Part shown: positions 4,594 through 11,516 of the stretch, one piece after another
Position numbering within the stretch: the stretch's first letter is position 1
Layout of the letters: the number at the start of each line of letters is the position of its first letter
From: Desulfobacteraceae bacterium
GTDB taxonomy: Bacteria > Desulfobacterota > Desulfobacteria > Desulfobacterales > Desulfobacteraceae
Assembly (NCBI GenBank): GCA_023140455.1
Contig: JAGLLQ010000273.1
Coordinates: 1-11,516, forward strand
Direction of reading: 5' to 3'
DNA length: 11,516 nucleotides
The notes under the pieces: generated by a model
Told to the model about the DNA's origin: nothing
What the model saw: only the letters and a program-made list of their open reading frames with translations
Database searches by the model: none
Position numbers and translations under genes: made by a program

Positions 4594-7083
4594 AAAGATG
4601 AAAAAAAAGGTGATACTCATCCTGATACACCGGGTTGGGAGGTGCTTGAGCAAGAAAAAGATGACATAACCGGATCGAGCATTACATGTTATGAAAATAG
4701 GGAAGAAAGAGCGGTTGCACTTGCATTTAGAGGTACTGAGTTTACGGATATTCAGGATTTAAAAAATGATTTTAAAGCTCTTGTTTTTGATGAAGTGCCA
4801 TCTCAAATGAAATCTTCAGAGATATTTCATGATTTAATGAAAGATTATGCAGATGAGATAGGATATTCATTCACAAACACTGGAACCTCTTTAGGAGGAT
4901 CAGTTGCATCTATAATGGCTGCAATAAATAATGAGAAAGCGATTGCTTTCAATGCTTTTGGTGTAAAAGAAATTATGGGTAAACATTATCCTGATGTACC
5001 TGAAAGCAATTCTAAAAATATAATGAATATAAATGCAAAGTATGATTTCGTTTCTAAACTGGGTACTCAAATTGGAAAAGCAAAGGAACATTATGTATCG
5101 TCGATGCCTAATATTCCAGATGTGGCAGAGCCATTATTTGCTTCTTTAGAAGGACCGCTTTTATTAGCAAAGTATACCCGTGATCAACATAGAATAGAAA
5201 GAATGGTTGAGACTTTAAATAATAAAAATGGGGAGAAATCGGATTCTGATTCTCTTGCTAAAGCTGATAACAATAAAATGTTATCAGGCTCAAAAAGTTT
5301 AAGTATGAATGATTCTCGTGATACAAGTTTTACAGGTACTACAGGTGATAGGGGTACACAAATTGCTGGTAACCAGACTACCAATGCAGGTGGCAGTACT
5401 GGATCAGGTGGTTCAAGTGAGAACAGTCGTGGCAATCAATCTTCGGTTACTGCGGGAGATAAAAGCACAGGTGCAAGTCTAAGTTCAAACTCAAGTGACG
5501 GCGATAAAGCCGTCGTTGGAGGCAGTTTGGGTTATAATGGTTCTGACTCTGATAGTATATCAGAGTCTTCTGGCAAAGCTTCCAGTGCTTCAACCCCAGG
5601 TAAAAGTACGACTGGTAGCAAGGGCACGCAAACTTCCGGCAATTCAAGTACCAACGCAGGAGGCAACACCGGATCTGGTGGGTCGAGCGAAAACAGTCGA
5701 GGTAATCAATCTGCATCTAAGTCTAAGGGTAAAAGTATAACGGGTAGCAAGGGAACACAGAGTTCTGGTAGCCGTTCTACAAATGCAGGAGGAGGCACAG
5801 GACCTGGTGGATCATGTGAGAATAGTCGGGGAAAACAATCTGCGGTTAATCCTAACGAGGCTGTAAGCAAAGGTCGAAGCGTAAGTTTAAGCCCAAACAA
5901 TGAAGCAGTCGTGGGAGGCAGTGTTGGTTATAGTGGTTCTGACTCTGATAGTATGTCAGAGTCTTCTGGCAAAGCTTCCAGTGCTTCAACCCCAGGCAAA
6001 AGTACGACCAGTAGCAAGGGCACACAAACTTCCGGTAATTCAAGTACCAACGCAGGAGGCAACACCGGGCCTGGTGGATCGAGCAAAAACAGTCGTGGCA
6101 GGCAATCTGCATCTAAGTCTAAGGGTAAAAGTATGACGGGCAGCAAGGGAACACAGAGTTCTGGCAGACGCTCCACTAATGCAGGAGGAGGCACAGGACC
6201 TGGTGGATCATGTGAGAATAGTCGGGGAAAACAATCTGTGGCTAATCCTAACGAGGCTGCAAGCAAAGGTCCAAGCGTAAGTTCAAATTCAGATAATGAT
6301 GCCGCTTTAGGAGGCAGCTTTGGCTGGGGTGGCGGTGGTTCATACGGGTCAGAATCAGGTGGCAGCTCCGAGTCAGGCAGAGGTGGTTACAATGGTTGCA
6401 GCAGCGATGGTCATTTTGGCAGGCCAATAGTCATGGATCTTGATGGAGACGGAGTAGAGCTTGTAAGTCTTGAGGATTCTACTGCATATTATGATATTGA
6501 CGGTGATGGTACAAGGAATAGAATTGGCTGGGCCGGGCCTGATGATGGTTTGTTAGCCTATGATATTGACGATGATAAGGATATCAGTAAAAAGGGTGAG
6601 ATATCTTTTGTTGATTATGTAAAGGGCGCTAAAACTGACCTTGATGGGCTACATCATTTTGATACAAATAAAGATGAGGTGCTTGATAAGAAGGATAAAG
6701 AGTTTTCTAAATTCGGTGTATGGCAGGATAAAAACCAGAACGGGATTACAGACAAGGGAGAATTTAAGAGTCTTGATAAGGCCGATATTTCTTCCATAGG
6801 TCTTAAAAGTGATAATAAAAAAGAAGTAATTAAGGGCAACAAAGTTGCTGGTTATGGTAAGTTTATTAAAAGAAACGGAGCAAGCCTTAAGTTTTCTGAT
6901 ATTGCCTTAAAGTATACAAAAACAGATGTAAAGCCCGGCACTAAAAATGGTGATAGAGAAAGATCATCTGAGTTCAGATCAATTGCCTACAGGGACTATA
7001 CCGGTTTAAAATCTACCAGTATTTTCAATAAAATCAATAGCACTCAATTTTCTGCCAATGAGGTTGAGATATTTGGTACTTGA
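4540..7083 (+). CDS. Lipase-like T1SS substrate with Ser/Gly repeats and Ca-binding C-terminal domain
   Basis: This 847-residue protein has three parts. Residues 1-230 look like a class-3-lipase alpha/beta hydrolase: MAKLSARCF opening, FRGTE (63-67), nucleophile elbow GTSLGG with Ser117 (GTS replacing the usual GHS), Asp169 in NAKYDFV and His217 in RDQHRIERM, a plausible complete triad. Residues 235-620 are low-complexity Ser/Gly/Asn repeats. Residues 628-800 match the domain common at the end of T1SS-exported proteins, with acidic loops DLDGDGVEL (633), DIDGDG (652), DTNKDEVLD (708) and DKNQNGITDKGE (730), likely binding calcium. It has no Sec signal and no GGxGxD nonapeptides, and ends SANEVEIFGT, probably within a C-terminal export signal. 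AAAGGGGG at 4527-4534 supports the start. It is probably secreted and acts on lipid; the substrate and target cell are unknown. Confidence 0.9.
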   Translation: MSRREREYTMAKLSARCFKDEKKGDTHPDTPGWEVLEQEKDDITGSSITCYENREERAVALAFRGTEFTDIQDLKNDFKALVFDEVPSQMKSSEIFHDLMKDYADEIGYSFTNTGTSLGGSVASIMAAINNEKAIAFNAFGVKEIMGKHYPDVPESNSKNIMNINAKYDFVSKLGTQIGKAKEHYVSSMPNIPDVAEPLFASLEGPLLLAKYTRDQHRIERMVETLNNKNGEKSDSDSLAKADNNKMLSGSKSLSMNDSRDTSFTGTTGDRGTQIAGNQTTNAGGSTGSGGSSENSRGNQSSVTAGDKSTGASLSSNSSDGDKAVVGGSLGYNGSDSDSISESSGKASSASTPGKSTTGSKGTQTSGNSSTNAGGNTGSGGSSENSRGNQSASKSKGKSITGSKGTQSSGSRSTNAGGGTGPGGSCENSRGKQSAVNPNEAVSKGRSVSLSPNNEAVVGGSVGYSGSDSDSMSESSGKASSASTPGKSTTSSKGTQTSGNSSTNAGGNTGPGGSSKNSRGRQSASKSKGKSMTGSKGTQSSGRRSTNAGGGTGPGGSCENSRGKQSVANPNEAASKGPSVSSNSDNDAALGGSFGWGGGGSYGSESGGSSESGRGGYNGCSSDGHFGRPIVMDLDGDGVELVSLEDSTAYYDIDGDGTRNRIGWAGPDDGLLAYDIDDDKDISKKGEISFVDYVKGAKTDLDGLHHFDTNKDEVLDKKDKEFSKFGVWQDKNQNGITDKGEFKSLDKADISSIGLKSDNKKEVIKGNKVAGYGKFIKRNGASLKFSDIALKYTKTDVKPGTKNGDRERSSEFRSIAYRDYTGLKSTSIFNKINSTQFSANEVEIFGT
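5353..6237 (+). repeat. Five 30-residue GTQ...NSRGxQS units inside the substrate gene
   Basis: A 30-residue unit with the pattern GTQ-x-x-G ... TNAGG-x-TG-x-GGS ... NSRG-x-QS occurs at nucleotides 5353-5442, 5623-5712, 5752-5841, 6019-6108 and 6148-6237. Two subtypes alternate: units 2 and 4 have SGNSSTNAGGN with GGSS, while units 3 and 5 have SG-x-RSTNAGGG with GGSC, giving cysteines at residues 426 and 558. Unit 1 is the most diverged. The segment reads as a flexible, extended linker. Confidence 0.9.
5515..6306 (+). repeat. Two tandem 396-base (132-codon) repeats
   Basis: The segment from about 5515 to 5910 is repeated at about 5911-6306 with a constant offset of 396 bases; for example the TTCTGACTCT words lie at 5541 and 5937. 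Each copy begins AVVGGS-x-GY-x-GSDSDS and holds one subtype-a and one subtype-b unit. A third, partial and diverged start (AALGGSFGW) follows at about 6301. The frame is kept, so copy number could vary by recombination without breaking the gene. Confidence 0.88.
5545..5567 (+). repeat. Perfect 10-bp hairpin at the start of the 132-codon repeat
   Basis: GACTCTGATA (5545-5554) and TATCAGAGTC (5558-5567) are exact inverse complements around a GTA loop. In the second repeat copy the hairpin recurs at 5941-5963 with one change (TGTC for TATC) that keeps a G-U pair in RNA. It encodes part of SDSDSISESS. Confidence 0.7.
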
Positions 7084-7102
7084 TGGAGTGGTATTGATTG
7101 TA
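7027..7102 (+). repeat. Intact copy of the repeated 3' end of the substrate gene
   Basis: The last 18 codons, stop and about 19 flanking bases of the lipase-like gene match the remnant at 2722-2797 (66 of 76 bases). The two copies flank the whole paralog-lipase segment as direct repeats about 4.3 kb apart, so recombination between them could delete it. Confidence 0.85.
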
Positions 7103-7147
7103 AAAAGTATGATGTTTGTGACAATACAAAAAAAGTTGAGGAACTAT

Positions 7148-7704
7148 ATGGAAAATTCAAATAATAACTATTATGCTCCACCAAAGGCTGAGCTGCATTA
7201 CGAATCAAAAAAAAATATTACACATTCCCTTCAAGAGGAAAAAGGTTAGGAAGTTTTGTAATAGATAACTTAATAGCAATGGCGATGGGAAATTTTCTAT
7301 TCATGTTTTTTCCAATAAAAAAAATAATGGATGGGTTGATAACCAATAACAATTTTAACGCCAATATCTTAATTACAATGACATTATTAGGATTCCTTCA
7401 ATTTGCAATAATCCATGGGTATTTTTTGCAGACAACCGGTCAGACCATCGGGAAAAAAATATTAAAATTACAAATAGTTAGCCTTGATAATAAACAATTA
7501 TCATTGGCAAAACTTTTAAGCTTAAGATATTTTATATTGCAGGCTGCCATCCCTATTACCATTTATTATTGTCTTAGCTACAACATAATTGTTCTATTTT
7601 TCCTGACTGGGTTGCTCTCTGTGATTGACCCAATATTTATTTTTGGAGAAAACAGACGATGTCTTCACGATTTAATTGCCGGAACAAAGGTAGTAAACTA
7701 TTAA
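7148..7704 (+). CDS. RDD-family integral membrane protein, split by a -1 frameshift in an A9 run
   Basis: Two frames together make one RDD-family protein of about 185 residues. The first, from ATG 7148, encodes MENSNNNYYAPPKAELHYESKK, matching the NPYAPPKAEL openings of RDD proteins, and stops at TAG 7247-7249. The second, open from 7192 to TAA 7702-7704, gives TFPSRGKRLGSFVIDNLIA (the RDD Arg-Asp signature region), then GQTIGKKILKLQIV and the terminal CLHDLIAGTKVV. Three or more membrane helices are visible (about LIAMAMGNFLFMFFP, ILITMTLLGFLQFAII and IPITIYYCLSYNIIVLFFL). The frames join by a -1 shift in nine A residues at 7207-7215. TTGAGG at 7136-7141 supports the 7148 start. Its role is unknown; RDD proteins are usually uncharacterised or ion-transport related. 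It may be a slippage-expressed gene, a phase-variable gene, a pseudogene or a base-call error. Confidence 0.82.
7207..7215 (+). other. A9 slippage run joining the two frames of the RDD gene
   Basis: After GAATC come nine A residues and then TATTAC. Reading through normally gives AAA AAA AAT ATT and a stop 32 bases on. A -1 shift gives AAA AAA AAA TAT and enters the RDD frame. One added A (A10) or two lost (A7) would restore a single frame. Such runs are known sites of transcriptional slippage, ribosomal frameshifting, phase variation and sequencing error. Confidence 0.75.
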
Positions 7705-7758
7705 TCTAATTATAAATAATGATTTTTGAATCTGTTAACACATATTTTTAGAGTTGCT

Positions 7759-9927
7759 ATGAAATATCTTGATCAAAAAATTGATATATCTGCTGTAGAT
7801 TATCTGGTTCAAATCGCTAAACATAATGAGATAGAAATATCTAAGGAGTCAATTTTTCATGAATATGATATCCGTGAAAAAGAAATTCCAATGATGTTAT
7901 TTCTACGTATTTCAAACGAACTTGGATTAAGAGCAAAATATAAAAAGATTGGTTTAGAAAAATTATTGATTATAGGTGATGTGTTTCCTGTATTGGGTAT
8001 TATAGAAGATGGATCAAGCGTTATTATTGCCGGAATTGACAGAGAAGACAATGCAAGAAATAAAGAAAAAATTGTAATTTTTGATAAAAATAATAACAGT
8101 GATAATATGTTTTTATTTTTGGATAAAAAAGAGTTTGAAAGCAGATGGCAAAATGAAATCATTTTGTTTAAGAAAACTCGTTCGCCAAACACTGATGATG
8201 AGGAGTTTAGCTTAAAATGGTTTTTGCCCCAAATTGCAAAAGAAAAGCGAATATTTATCGAGATAATAATAACCGCATTGTTTATCCACCTTTTAACTTT
8301 AGCAGTACCTTTATATTTCCAGAATGTTGTAGATAAGGTTTTGCTGCATCATGCAATCACCACTCTTCATGTTTTAAGTTTTGGCGTTATTGGTATTATT
8401 TTTTTTGGCGGAGCATTGCAGTATCTAAGGATTTATCTTTTAAGATTTGCTACTACGAAAATAGATTTACGTCTTGCTATACAAACTTTTTCTCATTTGC
8501 TAAAACTCCCATTGCAGTTTTTTGAGAGAGGCTTTGCTGGTGTGCTTATAAAGCATATGCAGCAGTCAGATCAAATAAGGGAATTTTTAACAGGAAATTT
8601 ATTAAATACATTAATTGATGTATCTGGTCTAATTATTTTTCTTCCGATTCTTTTTATGTTAAGCGCTAAATTATCTTTTATAGTCCTATTGTTTTCTTTT
8701 AGCGCAGCATTGATTATCTTTTTAATGATAAAGCCATTTTATATACGGTTGACTGCATTGTATGAAGCTGAAGGCGCAAGACAAGCAATGCTTGTTGAAA
8801 GCATCCAAGGCATGAATACTGTTAAATCATTAGCCCTTGAACCAACCAGAATTAAAAAATGGGAAAAAAGTTCCGCTGATACTGTTGTTACAAATTTCAA
8901 GGTAGAAAAAATCTCAGCATTAGGGCAAACAATTATTAAAACTTTAGAAAAAATAATGAGCGTCAGTATAATTTGGGTTGGAACTTTCAGTATATTTGAC
9001 GGGACATTAACAATCGGCGCGCTGATAGCTTTTAAAATGTTATCTCAAAATGTAACCGGGCCTTTAATACGTGTTGTGGAGCTTATTCATGAATACCAAA
9101 AAGTGCATTTGGCAGTAAATATGCTGGGCGAAATTATGAATAGGAAACCCGAGACTGGTCTGGACAAGAGCAAGTTGCGCCCTGAAATGCAAGGAGATAT
9201 CAAATTTGAAAATGTTTCTTTTTCCTACAACCCTGGTGATCAGCCGGCTGTTAATAATACTACTTTTGCAATTCAAAAAGGACAAGTCGTAGGTATAGTG
9301 GGACAGAGTGGTTCAGGCAAGACAACACTCACACGACTTTTACAGGGGCTATTTGTTTTAAATAATGGTGTGATAAGATTTGATGATATTAATATTAGAG
9401 ATATTGATATGACTCATTTAAGAAAAAGTATTGGTGTTGTATTGCAGGAAAATTTTATTTTTTATGGAACAGTTCGTGACAATATTAGTATTACCAGACC
9501 TGACGCAACTTTCGAAGAAATTCAAAAAGCTGCAATAATGGCCGGGGCAGATGAATTTATTGATGCATTATCAAAAGGGTACGACACAACACTTGAAGAA
9601 AATGGTTCAAATCTATCAGGAGGCCAAAAACAGCGGATTGCAATCGCCAGAGCTTTAATTACAAACCCAAGAATTTTAATTTTTGATGAAGCTACAAGTG
9701 CTCTTGATCCTGAGAGTGAGTCAAAAATACAGGAGAATTTAAATAAGATTGCCTTAGGGCGTACTATGATAATTGTTGCTCACAGACTGTCCACTTTGAA
9801 ACATTCTAATTTTATTGTAGTGTTGGATAAGGGTGAAATCCAAAGCATTGGCACTCATCAAGAATTGTTAAATGATTCTCCTATTTATAAAAATTTATGG
9901 GAAAAACAAACATCACATATGGGTTAG
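7759..9927 (+). CDS. HlyB-type T1SS ABC exporter with a cysteine-less C39-like domain
   Basis: From ATG 7759 this is 722 residues, close to the roughly 700 of HlyB. Residues 1-130 form a C39-peptidase-like domain with no catalytic Cys or QCGP motif, so it probably binds substrate without cutting it. The transmembrane domain (about 160-440) includes FFERGFAGVLIKHMQQSDQIREFLTG, characteristic of the HlyB class. The ATPase has Walker A GQSGSGKT (515-522, Lys521), Q-loop VVLQENF, signature LSGGQ (619-623), Walker B ILIFDE (Asp643, Glu644), SALD and H-loop His675. It would energise export of the lipase-like protein across the inner membrane. A TTG at 7726 would add 11 residues but has no ribosome-binding site; GAG at 7751-7753 gives weak support to the ATG. 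The stop lies nine bases before the HlyD gene. Confidence 0.95.
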   Translation: MKYLDQKIDISAVDYLVQIAKHNEIEISKESIFHEYDIREKEIPMMLFLRISNELGLRAKYKKIGLEKLLIIGDVFPVLGIIEDGSSVIIAGIDREDNARNKEKIVIFDKNNNSDNMFLFLDKKEFESRWQNEIILFKKTRSPNTDDEEFSLKWFLPQIAKEKRIFIEIIITALFIHLLTLAVPLYFQNVVDKVLLHHAITTLHVLSFGVIGIIFFGGALQYLRIYLLRFATTKIDLRLAIQTFSHLLKLPLQFFERGFAGVLIKHMQQSDQIREFLTGNLLNTLIDVSGLIIFLPILFMLSAKLSFIVLLFSFSAALIIFLMIKPFYIRLTALYEAEGARQAMLVESIQGMNTVKSLALEPTRIKKWEKSSADTVVTNFKVEKISALGQTIIKTLEKIMSVSIIWVGTFSIFDGTLTIGALIAFKMLSQNVTGPLIRVVELIHEYQKVHLAVNMLGEIMNRKPETGLDKSKLRPEMQGDIKFENVSFSYNPGDQPAVNNTTFAIQKGQVVGIVGQSGSGKTTLTRLLQGLFVLNNGVIRFDDINIRDIDMTHLRKSIGVVLQENFIFYGTVRDNISITRPDATFEEIQKAAIMAGADEFIDALSKGYDTTLEENGSNLSGGQKQRIAIARALITNPRILIFDEATSALDPESESKIQENLNKIALGRTMIIVAHRLSTLKHSNFIVVLDKGEIQSIGTHQELLNDSPIYKNLWEKQTSHMG

Positions 9928-9936
9928 ATCTATCTT

Positions 9937-11516
9937 ATGCAGATAATTAAAAGGATAAAAATTACAATAACTGATTTGTTCTCCAAGATAAAATTCTGGA
10001 TTGTTCAATTATTTATTAAAATACATAAAAAAATTGCATTGTTGTTAACTCGATTCAAATTATGGACAATTGGAATATATGGCAAAACTCCAGAATGGAT
10101 AGAGCAAATAAGGCAGCAGAGAATAAAAATATGGTATCAAATATCAAACTCAACCATTGGAAATAATTTAAAAAAGTATTTAAAGCAGCAGGAATTTGAA
10201 AATGAATATCAGGAAGCTCTGTCTTTTCAACCTGATGTAGTAGCTGTTGAAGAGAAAACTCTCCCAAAAGCTTTTAGGTTAACTTTATATATATTATTTG
10301 CATGTATTCTTTTTTGTTTGACCTGGTCTGTTTTTTCATCCATAGATAAAATTATTATTGGCCAGGGAAATTTGATTACCTGTGATAGGTCAATGGTTGT
10401 CCAACCCCTTGAGACTTCGGTTATCCGGTCAATAGAAGTTAAAGTCGGTGATATTGTCAAGAAAGATCAAATTTTAGCACGATTGGACCCTACAATTTCT
10501 GAAGCAACTACAGAACAGATTAAAAGTAAACTTGATTTTATTAATGCCTTAATTAAACGTTTGGAAGCAGAAACAAAATGGTCATCTAAAATTATTGCTG
10601 ATTATAATGAGGTAATAGTACCTGCTGAAAAACCCTCGCGATACTTTTCAGATAATACTGCAAAGGTCAATAATAATAGTTTGTTAAAGCTTCAAAAAAG
10701 AATACTTGAACAAAGAGAAAATTTATTTTCTTCTAAAGTAGATTCATTTTTATTTGATATTAATTTTTTAAATAAAAATACAAATGCCAGTATTAAAAGA
10801 CAAGCACAAATCAAGAAACAGATAAAAGTTGCCGGTGAAATTGAGTCAATGTATTATAAGATGTATAAGGCAAAACAGGGAAGCAGATTAACTTATCTCA
10901 AAGCTTATGAAAATAAGGAAAAGATAGATAGTGCTTTAACAGACGAACAAGAATATGAGGATCAATTATCAGAAAAAATTAAAAAAGCACAATCAGATCG
11001 TCTGGTATTTGTTAATACCTGGAATTCAGAAATCGTAGAAAGGTTGTTCACAGCGCATCAGGAAAAGAATGTTTTAACTCAATCGTTGATCAAAGCATCA
11101 AGATACAATGAACTTGTGCAGCTAAAGGCTGGGAGAGAGGCAATTGTAAAAGAAGTGGCTGATTATTCTGTTGGTTCTGTTATTAAAAGTGCAGAGACTT
11201 TTTTTACTCTAATACCACTTGATTCCGATCTTGAAGCAGAAGTTAAAATTCCGGCAAAAGATATTGCTCATATAAAGGTCGGAAGTTCTGTTCGTATAAA
11301 ACTTGATGCATTTCCTTTTCAAAAGCATGGTACAATTAAAGGTAAAGTAAGAGTGATCAGTCCGGATGCTTATTTTTCTCAACAAATGGATTTGAAAACC
11401 AAAGGCAATAACCCTTTTATTTATTATAAAGCGCTTATTGAATTTACAAATACCAATTTGCAGAATGTCCGACAAGACTTTAAACTTATTCCGGGAATGA
11501 CTGTAAGAGGAGAAAT
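9937..11516 (+). CDS. HlyD-type periplasmic adaptor (membrane fusion) protein, 3' incomplete
   Basis: The frame from ATG 9937 stays open to the right edge, covering 526 residues. The N terminus is cytoplasmic and unusually long (about 113 residues, versus under 60 in E. coli HlyD) and rich in Lys and Gln. A single membrane helix follows at about 114-136 (LTLYILFACILFCLTWSVF). Next comes the lipoyl half-motif IRSIEVKVGDIVKKDQILARLDPT, a long charged helical hairpin (about 190-390), and the beta-barrel part with IAHIKVGSSVRIKLDAFPF, VISPDAYFS and LIPGMTVRGE, classic HlyD C-terminal motifs. It would bridge the ABC exporter and TolC. It starts nine bases after the exporter stop without a clear ribosome-binding site, suggesting translational coupling. 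Few residues should be missing. Confidence 0.94.
   Translation, partial: MQIIKRIKITITDLFSKIKFWIVQLFIKIHKKIALLLTRFKLWTIGIYGKTPEWIEQIRQQRIKIWYQISNSTIGNNLKKYLKQQEFENEYQEALSFQPDVVAVEEKTLPKAFRLTLYILFACILFCLTWSVFSSIDKIIIGQGNLITCDRSMVVQPLETSVIRSIEVKVGDIVKKDQILARLDPTISEATTEQIKSKLDFINALIKRLEAETKWSSKIIADYNEVIVPAEKPSRYFSDNTAKVNNNSLLKLQKRILEQRENLFSSKVDSFLFDINFLNKNTNASIKRQAQIKKQIKVAGEIESMYYKMYKAKQGSRLTYLKAYENKEKIDSALTDEQEYEDQLSEKIKKAQSDRLVFVNTWNSEIVERLFTAHQEKNVLTQSLIKASRYNELVQLKAGREAIVKEVADYSVGSVIKSAETFFTLIPLDSDLEAEVKIPAKDIAHIKVGSSVRIKLDAFPFQKHGTIKGKVRVISPDAYFSQQMDLKTKGNNPFIYYKALIEFTNTNLQNVRQDFKLIPGMTVRGE

Noticed and set aside
5495..6136. Two alternative forward frames (5495-5740 and 5900-6136) in the repeat region
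   Set aside because: They resemble each other only because the underlying DNA is a 396-base tandem repeat; they are frame shadows of the substrate gene.
5353..6237. Regular repeats considered as a CRISPR array
   Set aside because: The repeat period is 90-396 bases, the units are in frame with a protein and there are no unique spacers of constant length.
5184..6266. Several minus-strand frames rich in Pro and Leu across the repeats
   Set aside because: They are antisense shadows of Ser/Gly codon repeats that recur with the same period as the repeat.
7084..7147. Terminator between the substrate gene and the RDD gene
   Set aside because: Only a weak ATTGT/ACAAT pairing is present with no T-run after it, so transcription may continue into the exporter genes.
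7726..7758. TTG at 7726 as start of the ABC exporter
   Set aside because: No Shine-Dalgarno sequence precedes it and the 11 extra residues are absent from HlyB-like proteins; ATG 7759 gives the usual N terminus.
7759..8150. Active C39 peptidase domain with a double-glycine leader substrate
   Set aside because: The domain has no cysteine or QCGP motif and the substrate gene shows no GG leader; it fits the inactive HlyB type.

Overview
The window is AT-rich DNA from a Gram-negative bacterium. The LysR gene most resembles the selenium-metabolism-associated LysR family that is common in sulfate-reducing Desulfobacterota, and together with the low GC this suggests a Desulfobacteraceae-like organism. 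That placement is an inference from one protein family and is tentative. All supported genes lie on the + strand.

Layout. Positions 2-181 are the 3' end of an unrecognised gene, which runs two bases before a LysR-type regulator (184-1074). A strong intrinsic terminator (1121-1149) closes that unit. After a candidate promoter, a second unit begins that looks like a complete type I secretion (T1SS) locus: a TolC-family outer-membrane protein (1330-2709); two paralogous exported proteins of unknown function (2854-3675 and 3703-4518); an 847-residue substrate (4540-7083) with an N-terminal class-3-lipase-like hydrolase, a long Ser/Gly repeat region and a Ca-binding C-terminal domain; an RDD-family membrane protein split by a frameshift in an A9 run (7148-7704); a HlyB-type ABC exporter (7759-9927); and a HlyD-type adaptor (9937 to the window end, incomplete).

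How it works together (inference). HlyB, HlyD and TolC would form a channel through both membranes that exports the lipase-like protein by a C-terminal signal. The two exported paralogs sit directly upstream of the lipase and differ most in a central stretch. They could be periplasmic immunity or accessory proteins, so the locus can be read as a T1SS-delivered lipase effector with duplicated immunity genes.

The most interesting observation is a set of remnants showing that the locus was once a longer array of [paralog + lipase] modules. An 87%-identical copy of the last 18 codons and 3' flank of the lipase gene lies just after tolC (2722-2797). The second paralog carries the first 18 codons and ribosome-binding site of a lipase gene fused in front of its signal peptide (3703-3756 versus 4540-4593). 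At least two lipase copies therefore appear to have been lost or trimmed, as in the toxin/immunity arrays of polymorphic effector systems.
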